NCBI RefSeq assembly: GCF_900103585.1
Contig: NZ_FNHV01000002.1
Coordinates: forward strand, 301,461-365,460
Reading direction: 5' to 3'
Length of the DNA: 64,000 bases
DNA from: Streptomyces sp. cf386
GTDB taxonomy: Bacteria; Actinomycetota; Actinomycetes; Streptomycetales; Streptomycetaceae
Shown here one piece after another: positions 59,409-64,000 of the stretch (position 1 is the stretch's first letter; every line of letters starts with the position of its first letter). The notes beneath the pieces are model-generated. The model ran no database searches. It was not told the DNA's origin and saw only the letters and a list, made by a program, of their open reading frames with translations. The position numbers and the translations under genes are program-made.

Positions 59409-60560
59409 GTGGACTTTGGATTCGCTGCTGGAGATGAGGTGTTCCGGGGCGAAGCTCGTGCTTGGCTCGGCGCCAATGTCTCGGACACAGCAGACCGCCG
59501 CGCTTGGGAACGCACCCTTGGGAAAGCCGGGTGGATTGGGATCGGGTGGGGGGAGAGCGGGTACGGGAATCGGTCCGCCACGCTTACCCAGCAGGTTGTG
59601 TGGGCCGAGGAGTATGCGCGGTCGGGGGCGCCGCCGCGGTCCGGGCATATCGGGGAGAAGTTGTTGGCTCCCACCCTCCTTGCTCATGGGACCGATGAGC
59701 AGAAGGCGCGGTTTCTTCCTCCGGTCGCTGTGGGGGAGGAGCTCTGGTGCCAGGGGTACAGCGAACCCGGTGCGGGGTCCGACCTCGCGGGGGTTCGTAC
59801 GAAGGCCGAGCGTGCCTCGGACGGGACGTACCGGGTCAGCGGGCAGAAGATCTGGACCTCCCTCGCCCATGAGGCCGACTGGTGCTTCGTGTTGGCCCGG
59901 ACTGATCCGGAGTCGGTTCGGCACCATGGTCTGAGCTTCCTCCTCGTGCCCATGGACCAGCCGGGTCGTATCGAGGTTCGGCCCATCCGGCAGATGACCG
60001 GGACCAGCGACTTCAACGAGGTCTTCTTCGACGGTGCGCACGCGCGCGTGGAGCACGTCGTCGGGGGCGAGGGGGCGGGGTGGAAGGTCGCGATGAGTCT
60101 GCTCGGGTTCGAGCGGGGGGTGTCCACGCTCGCCCAGCAGATCGGGTTCGCACAGGAGTTGGGGAGGGTCGTGGAGACGGCCGTGCGGTCCGGTGCCGTG
60201 GGTGATCCCGTCGTCCGGGAGCGGCTGGTGCGGCAGTGGGCCGAGTTGCGGGTGATGCGGTGGAATGCCCTGCGCACACTGGGGCGGGCCGGGGACGCCG
60301 GGGCGCCCAGCGTGGCCAAGTTGCTGTGGGGCGGCTGGCATCAGCGGCTCGGGGAGCTGGCGATGCAGGTGCGGGGGGCCGCTGCGGGGGTCGGGCCGGT
60401 GGAGTGGTCGGCCTCGGCGCCGTACGGACTTGACGAGGCGCAGCATCTTTTCCTGTTCTCCCGGGCCGACACCATCTACGGCGGGTCCGACCAGGTTCAG
60501 CGCACGATCATCGCCGAGCGGGTGCTCGGGCTGCCCAGGGAACCCAAGGGAGTTGTGTGA
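59409..60560 (+). CDS. Acyl-CoA dehydrogenase
   Basis: A 383-residue ACAD of the FadE branch. Landmarks are WCQGYSEPGAGSDLAGVRTKAE (FAD/substrate strand), SGQKIWTSLAHEADWCFVLARTD, and the C-terminal DTIYGGSDQVQRTIIAERVLGLPREPKG, cited by pattern. The N-terminal helical domain is a little short. The GTG at 59409 follows AGGAGG with 4-base spacing, which decides the start over the much longer frame from 59133 that lies inside the SDR gene. The stop overlaps the alcohol dehydrogenase start (TGATG). Confidence 0.9.
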   Translation: MDFGFAAGDEVFRGEARAWLGANVSDTADRRAWERTLGKAGWIGIGWGESGYGNRSATLTQQVVWAEEYARSGAPPRSGHIGEKLLAPTLLAHGTDEQKARFLPPVAVGEELWCQGYSEPGAGSDLAGVRTKAERASDGTYRVSGQKIWTSLAHEADWCFVLARTDPESVRHHGLSFLLVPMDQPGRIEVRPIRQMTGTSDFNEVFFDGAHARVEHVVGGEGAGWKVAMSLLGFERGVSTLAQQIGFAQELGRVVETAVRSGAVGDPVVRERLVRQWAELRVMRWNALRTLGRAGDAGAPSVAKLLWGGWHQRLGELAMQVRGAAAGVGPVEWSASAPYGLDEAQHLFLFSRADTIYGGSDQVQRTIIAERVLGLPREPKGVV

Positions 60561-61609
60561 TGCGCGGCGTGGTGTTCGACGGGAAGCGGGTCCAGGTCGC
60601 GTACGACCTGGAGGTGCGGGATCCGGGGCCCGGTGAGGTGCTGGTCGCGATCTCGGCGGCCGGGTTGTGCCACAGCGATCTGTCTGTGGTGGACGGGACC
60701 ATACCTTTTCCCGTTCCTGTGGTGTTGGGGCATGAGGGGGCGGGGGTGGTCGAGGCTGTGGGTGTGGGGGTCACCCATGTCGCCCCGGGGGATCATGTGG
60801 CTCTGTCCACGCTGGCCAACTGCGGTACGTGCGCCGAGTGCGACCGGGGGCGGCCGACCATGTGCCGGCAGGCGATCGGGCGGCCCGGGCAGCCGTTCGT
60901 CCAAGGGGAGCGGCCCGTCTTCCAGTTCGCCTCCAACTCGGCGTTCGCCGAGCGGACCGTGGTGAAGGCCGTGCAGGTGGTCCGGATCCCGAAGGACATT
61001 CCGATGCCCTCGGCCGCGCTGATCGGGTGCGGGGTGCTGACCGGGGTGGGCGCCGTGCTCAACCGGGCGAAGGTGGACCGCGGGGACAGTGTGCTCGTCA
61101 TCGGTACGGGGGGCATTGGGCTCAATGTGCTGCAAGGGGCGCGGATCGCAGGTGCGTTGCGGATCGTCGCCGTCGACGCGAATCCGGCGAAGGAGGCGGT
61201 GGCGCGGCGGTTCGGGGCGACCGACTTCCTGACCTCGGTGGACGGGGTGCGCGAGCTGCTGCCGACGGGGGCGGACCACGCCTTCGAGTGCGTGGGGCGC
61301 GTCGAGTTGATCCGGGCGGCCGTCGATCTGCTCGACCGGCACGGTCAGGCGATCCTGCTGGGGGTTCCGCCGGCCCGCGCCGAGGCCTCCTTCGTCGTGT
61401 CCTCCATGTATCTGGACAAGTCGATCCTGGGGTGCCGGTACGGGTCGTCGAGGCCGCAGCGGGACATCGCGCTGTACGCCGAGTTGTACCGGGAAGGGCG
61501 GCTGCTGTTGGACGAGTTGGTGACCGAGACGTATCCGGTCGAGGAGTTCGAGCGGGCGGCGGCGGACGCGGAGGCGGGGAAGGTGGCTCGGGGGGTGCTG
61601 ACCTTCTGA
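60560..61609 (+). CDS. Zinc-dependent alcohol dehydrogenase (MDR family)
   Basis: A 349-residue medium-chain dehydrogenase. The catalytic zinc site includes Cys37 and His58-Glu59 (GLCHSD, GHEGAG), and the structural zinc site is Cys88, Cys91, Cys94 and Cys102. The NAD-binding loop is GTGGIGLNVLQGA. It resembles class III/aryl-alcohol type enzymes and probably oxidises a primary alcohol to the aldehyde that the pathway's acid comes from. Translation is coupled to the preceding ACAD gene by a 1-bp overlap. Confidence 0.92.
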   Translation: MRGVVFDGKRVQVAYDLEVRDPGPGEVLVAISAAGLCHSDLSVVDGTIPFPVPVVLGHEGAGVVEAVGVGVTHVAPGDHVALSTLANCGTCAECDRGRPTMCRQAIGRPGQPFVQGERPVFQFASNSAFAERTVVKAVQVVRIPKDIPMPSAALIGCGVLTGVGAVLNRAKVDRGDSVLVIGTGGIGLNVLQGARIAGALRIVAVDANPAKEAVARRFGATDFLTSVDGVRELLPTGADHAFECVGRVELIRAAVDLLDRHGQAILLGVPPARAEASFVVSSMYLDKSILGCRYGSSRPQRDIALYAELYREGRLLLDELVTETYPVEEFERAAADAEAGKVARGVLTF

Positions 61610-61689
61610 GGCGGTTGGCATTTCCGGGTTTTCCACAGGCCCGGAAATTGTCTGCCGGGTTGTCAGCGGCGGCACTTACCGTCGTCTTC

Positions 61690-63003
61690 ATGAGCTATCG
61701 AGACGTCGCCTCCAAGCAGGTCCTGATCTGGGCCTGCACCGCCGTCGCCTCTCGTATGCCGGTCGCCATGACACCGTTGGCCCTGGTGTTCCTGGTGCGG
61801 GAGCGGCCCGGCGGCTACACGCTGGGTGCGACGCTCGCGGCTGCCTATGTGCTCGGCGAGATCGTCGCCGCCCCGGTCCTCGGGATGCGGCTGGACCCGG
61901 CGCGCGGCCGGCGTCATCTGGTCGTCGGGCTCGCGGGCGGGACGGTGGGGTTCGCGGGGCTCGGGGTGCTGGCCGGGGCGCACCCGGTGGTGCTGGGGGC
62001 GTTCGCGTTCCTGGCCGGTGGGGCACCGGCCGCGACCGCCGGCGGTCAGCGGGCGCTGCTGACCTCGCTGGTCCCGGAGCGTGCCGTGGCGCAGGCGCTG
62101 TCGGCCGAGTCGATGCTGATGTCCGGGGTGTGGGCCGTCTCCCCGGTCGCGGTCGCCGGACTCGCCCTCGGGGTGGCGCCACGGGTGCCGCTGCTGCTCG
62201 CGGGCGTCCTGATGGCGTCGTCGATCGCGGGCCAGCTGGCGCTGCCGGCCGGCTGGTCGAACGGGGAGCAGGAGGGGGAGGAGGGCCGGGCGAGGACGCG
62301 CGTGCTGATACGCGCGTGGCCGGTGTACGTCACGGGCGCGGCCAGCATCACGTTGCTGGGCCTCTCCGAACTCACCCTGCCCGCCCTGCTCGAACAGCGC
62401 GGCATCGGCGTGGGCTGGTCCGGTCCGATGCTGGCCGGCATGGCCCTGGGGGCGGGGCTCGGGGCGTTCCTGTACGGCATGAGGTCGTGGCCGGGGCGGC
62501 TCCGCGCGCGCAGCGTCGTGCTGATGTGCGGGATGTCGGTCTTCGTGTCCCTCGCCGCGCTGATACCGGGTGCGGCCGGGATCGCGCTCGCCCTCGTCCT
62601 GGCGGGCATGCTCCAGTCGGGCGCGCTGATCACCCGCAACCTGTCCCTGCGCGAGGCGCTGCCGCCGAGCGCCCTGGCCGCCGGGTACTCCGTGCTGTAC
62701 GCGGCCGCGGGCGCGGGCTACGCGGCGACGGGTTCCCTCGCGGGCGGCCTGCTCCAGGTGGTGGCGCCGTCCACGGCCATCCTGGTCGGAGTGCAGCTGA
62801 CGCTGGTGCTGACGGCGCTCGGCTGGTGGGGAGAGGCTCGCCGGGACGGTTCACGCGCGGACGTCTCAAGCACAGACGCCCCAAGTGCGGACGCCCCAAG
62901 AGCGGACGCCTCAGGTGCCGCCGTGGACCCGGACGTCGTCGCGGCTTCCGGCGCGGAAGGTGCGCCGATAGCTCGTGGGTGTGACCCCGAGCGCGGTCTG
63001 TAG
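61690..63003 (+). CDS. MFS transporter
   Basis: A 437-residue membrane protein with about 12 hydrophobic segments (VAMTPLALVFLVRERPGG, ATLAAAYVLGEIVAAPVLG, HLVVGLAGGTVGFAGLGVLAG and so on) and a charged central loop (GEQEGEEGRARTRV). The C-terminal 60 residues are an Asp/Ala/Ser-rich tail (ADVSSTDAPSADAPRADASG). The last 93 bp overlap the convergent GlxA-type gene, and that tail is the part affected. It is a likely exporter of small molecules; substrate unknown. ATG at 61690. Confidence 0.85.
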   Translation: MSYRDVASKQVLIWACTAVASRMPVAMTPLALVFLVRERPGGYTLGATLAAAYVLGEIVAAPVLGMRLDPARGRRHLVVGLAGGTVGFAGLGVLAGAHPVVLGAFAFLAGGAPAATAGGQRALLTSLVPERAVAQALSAESMLMSGVWAVSPVAVAGLALGVAPRVPLLLAGVLMASSIAGQLALPAGWSNGEQEGEEGRARTRVLIRAWPVYVTGAASITLLGLSELTLPALLEQRGIGVGWSGPMLAGMALGAGLGAFLYGMRSWPGRLRARSVVLMCGMSVFVSLAALIPGAAGIALALVLAGMLQSGALITRNLSLREALPPSALAAGYSVLYAAAGAGYAATGSLAGGLLQVVAPSTAILVGVQLTLVLTALGWWGEARRDGSRADVSSTDAPSADAPRADASGAAVDPDVVAASGAEGAPIARGCDPERGL

Positions 63004-63954
63004 GTGCTGTCGCATCGACTGGGCCGTGCCGAAGCCGGCGTCCCGGGCGACCTGGTCGACGGACAGGTCGGTGGACTCCAGCAGGTGCCGGGCGCGTTCC
63101 ACCCGCTGCTGGGTGAGCCACTGGCCGGGGCTGACGCCGACCTCCTCACGGAAGCGGCGCGTGAAGGTCCGTACGGACATGGACTCCTGGTCCGCCATGT
63201 CGCGCAGCTGGATCGGCTCGTGGAGTCGGCCCAGGGCCCAGGCGCGGGCCGTGGTCGTGGACGACTGCTGCGGGTCGGGGACCGGGCGGTGGATGTACTG
63301 GGCCTGGCCGCCGTCCCGGTGGGGCGGTACGACCGTGCGGCGGGCCACCTCGTTGGCGATCGCCGTGCCGTGGTCGCGGCGGACGATGTGCAGGCACAGG
63401 TCGATCCCGGCCGCGACGCCGGCCGAGGTCAGCACGTCGTCGTCGTCGATGAACAGGACGTCCGGGTCGACCTCGATCTTCGGGAAGAGCCTCTGGAGGC
63501 GCTCGGCGTCGGCCCAGTGCGTGGTGGCGGGGCGGCCGTCCAGATAGCCGGCGGCGGCGAGGACGTACACGCCGGTGCAGATGGACGTGAGCCGGGTGCC
63601 GGGGCGGATGTGGGCGAGGGCGGCGGCCAGCTCGTCGGTGAGGACGCCCTGCTCGAAGACCGGGCCGAGTTCGTACGACGCCGGTACGACGACGGTGTCC
63701 GCGGTGGCCAGTGTCTCCGGGCCGTGCTCGACCTGGATGGCGAAGTCGGCGTCGGTCTGCACCGGGCCCGGCGGCCGGATCGAGCAGGTGACGACCTCGT
63801 ACAGATGTCGCCCCTGGGCGTCCTTGGGGCGGCCGAAGATACGGTGCGGGATGCCCAGCTCGAAGGGGAGCAGGCCGTCGAGGGCGAGCACGACGACGCG
63901 GTGCGGGCGGAAGGGTTCCTGCTGGGCGCGGGCCGCGCTGGTGGCCGTATCCAT
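62911..63954 (-). CDS. GlxA-family regulator (DJ-1/PfpI domain + AraC helix-turn-helix)
   Basis: A 347-residue transcription factor. Residues about 19-195 form a class I glutamine amidotransferase/DJ-1-like domain (RVVVLALDGLLPFELGIPHRIFG, SICTGVYVLAAAGYLDGRPATTHW, with Cys in the nucleophile-elbow position), and residues about 230-335 hold the AraC-type DNA-binding domain (LRDMADQESMSVRTFTRRFREEVGVSPGQWLTQQRV, VARDAGFGTAQSMRQHLQTALGVTPTSYRRTF), cited by pattern. AdpA has the same architecture, but its characteristic TTA codon is absent. It lies opposite the MFS gene with overlapping ends; a regulatory link is not shown. Confidence 0.9.
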   Translation of the reverse strand: MDTATSAARAQQEPFRPHRVVVLALDGLLPFELGIPHRIFGRPKDAQGRHLYEVVTCSIRPPGPVQTDADFAIQVEHGPETLATADTVVVPASYELGPVFEQGVLTDELAAALAHIRPGTRLTSICTGVYVLAAAGYLDGRPATTHWADAERLQRLFPKIEVDPDVLFIDDDDVLTSAGVAAGIDLCLHIVRRDHGTAIANEVARRTVVPPHRDGGQAQYIHRPVPDPQQSSTTTARAWALGRLHEPIQLRDMADQESMSVRTFTRRFREEVGVSPGQWLTQQRVERARHLLESTDLSVDQVARDAGFGTAQSMRQHLQTALGVTPTSYRRTFRAGSRDDVRVHGGT

Positions 63955-64000
63955 GGCCCGATCCTAACGAATGATGTCTCTTGGGCCACTCGTTCCGGAC

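Noticed and set aside
62911..63954. Identity as AdpA itself
   Set aside because: The domain layout is shared by many GlxA-type regulators and the characteristic adpA TTA codon is absent.

Overview
The window is typical Streptomyces chromosome: very high GC with strong third-position GC bias, many GTG starts, GTGA/ATGA stop-start overlaps, rare TTA codons, and characteristic gene families (DmdR-type iron regulator, NsdA-like regulator, ECF sigma with zinc anti-sigma, STAS and HATPase switch proteins, EF-hand protein, AraC/GlxA regulator). From memory of the S. coelicolor map, the stretch from the SIS/DmdR pair to purU resembles the SCO4393-SCO4403 neighbourhood; this was not checked by alignment. 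I see no IS element, prophage, CRISPR array, rRNA or tRNA.

Layout. 1-2925 (minus): a two-gene conflict-type locus, a small trypsin-co-occurring (Trypco1) protein followed, with an 8-bp overlap, by a trypsin-nSTAND-TM-WD40 protein that runs off the left edge. 3.1-6.2 kb: AadA-like nucleotidyltransferase, SGNH hydrolase, VOC protein and a surface-anchored beta-propeller. 6.2-9.1 kb: TetR divergent from a DrrAB-type ABC exporter, with two operator-like direct repeats between. 9.1-12 kb: a secreted GH5-CBM2 cellulase with a CebR-type box and a TTA codon, then a Tat-exported serine hydrolase behind a long palindrome. 12-19 kb: serC, a large FAD/Fe-S oxidoreductase, a FemAB-like transferase and an EamA transporter.

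19.2-29.4 kb is a compact operon whose parts match the Pseudomonas acyclic-terpene-utilization (atu) set: AtuA, carboxylase beta and alpha subunits, acyl-CoA dehydrogenase, CoA ligase, enoyl-CoA hydratase and a terminal TetR, behind a perfect 14-bp palindrome. 29.4-38.8 kb: Ser/Thr kinase, citrate synthase, pdxH, GNAT, PAS-PAS-GAF protein, SIS-domain protein with a DasR-like site, DmdR with a long antisense frame, and an alpha/beta hydrolase whose nucleophile serine is alanine. 38.9-48.7 kb: ABC-2 exporter, chromosomal primase-polymerase facing an NsdA-like regulator, a Pro-rich membrane protein with repeated phospho-Thr-like motifs, a branched-chain-type binding lipoprotein and purU. 48.9-52.4 kb: ECF sigma/zinc anti-sigma pair, STAS and EF-hand proteins.

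52.4-61.6 kb is a second acyl-CoA catabolic region (CoA ligase, three acyl-CoA dehydrogenases, cyclase-family hydrolase, SDR, Zn-alcohol dehydrogenase). Two divergent promoter regions there share a 15-bp operator of form CTGACG-N3-CGTCAG, implying one TetR-type regulon whose regulator is not in the window. The right end carries an MFS transporter that overlaps the 3' end of a GlxA-type regulator.

Across the window, five copies of a short intergenic repeat (core GCAGTTCCCCGCGCCCCT or its complement) sit next to gene ends, and three genes carry an in-frame TTA codon (nSTAND protein, cellulase, alpha/beta hydrolase), suggesting bldA dependence.
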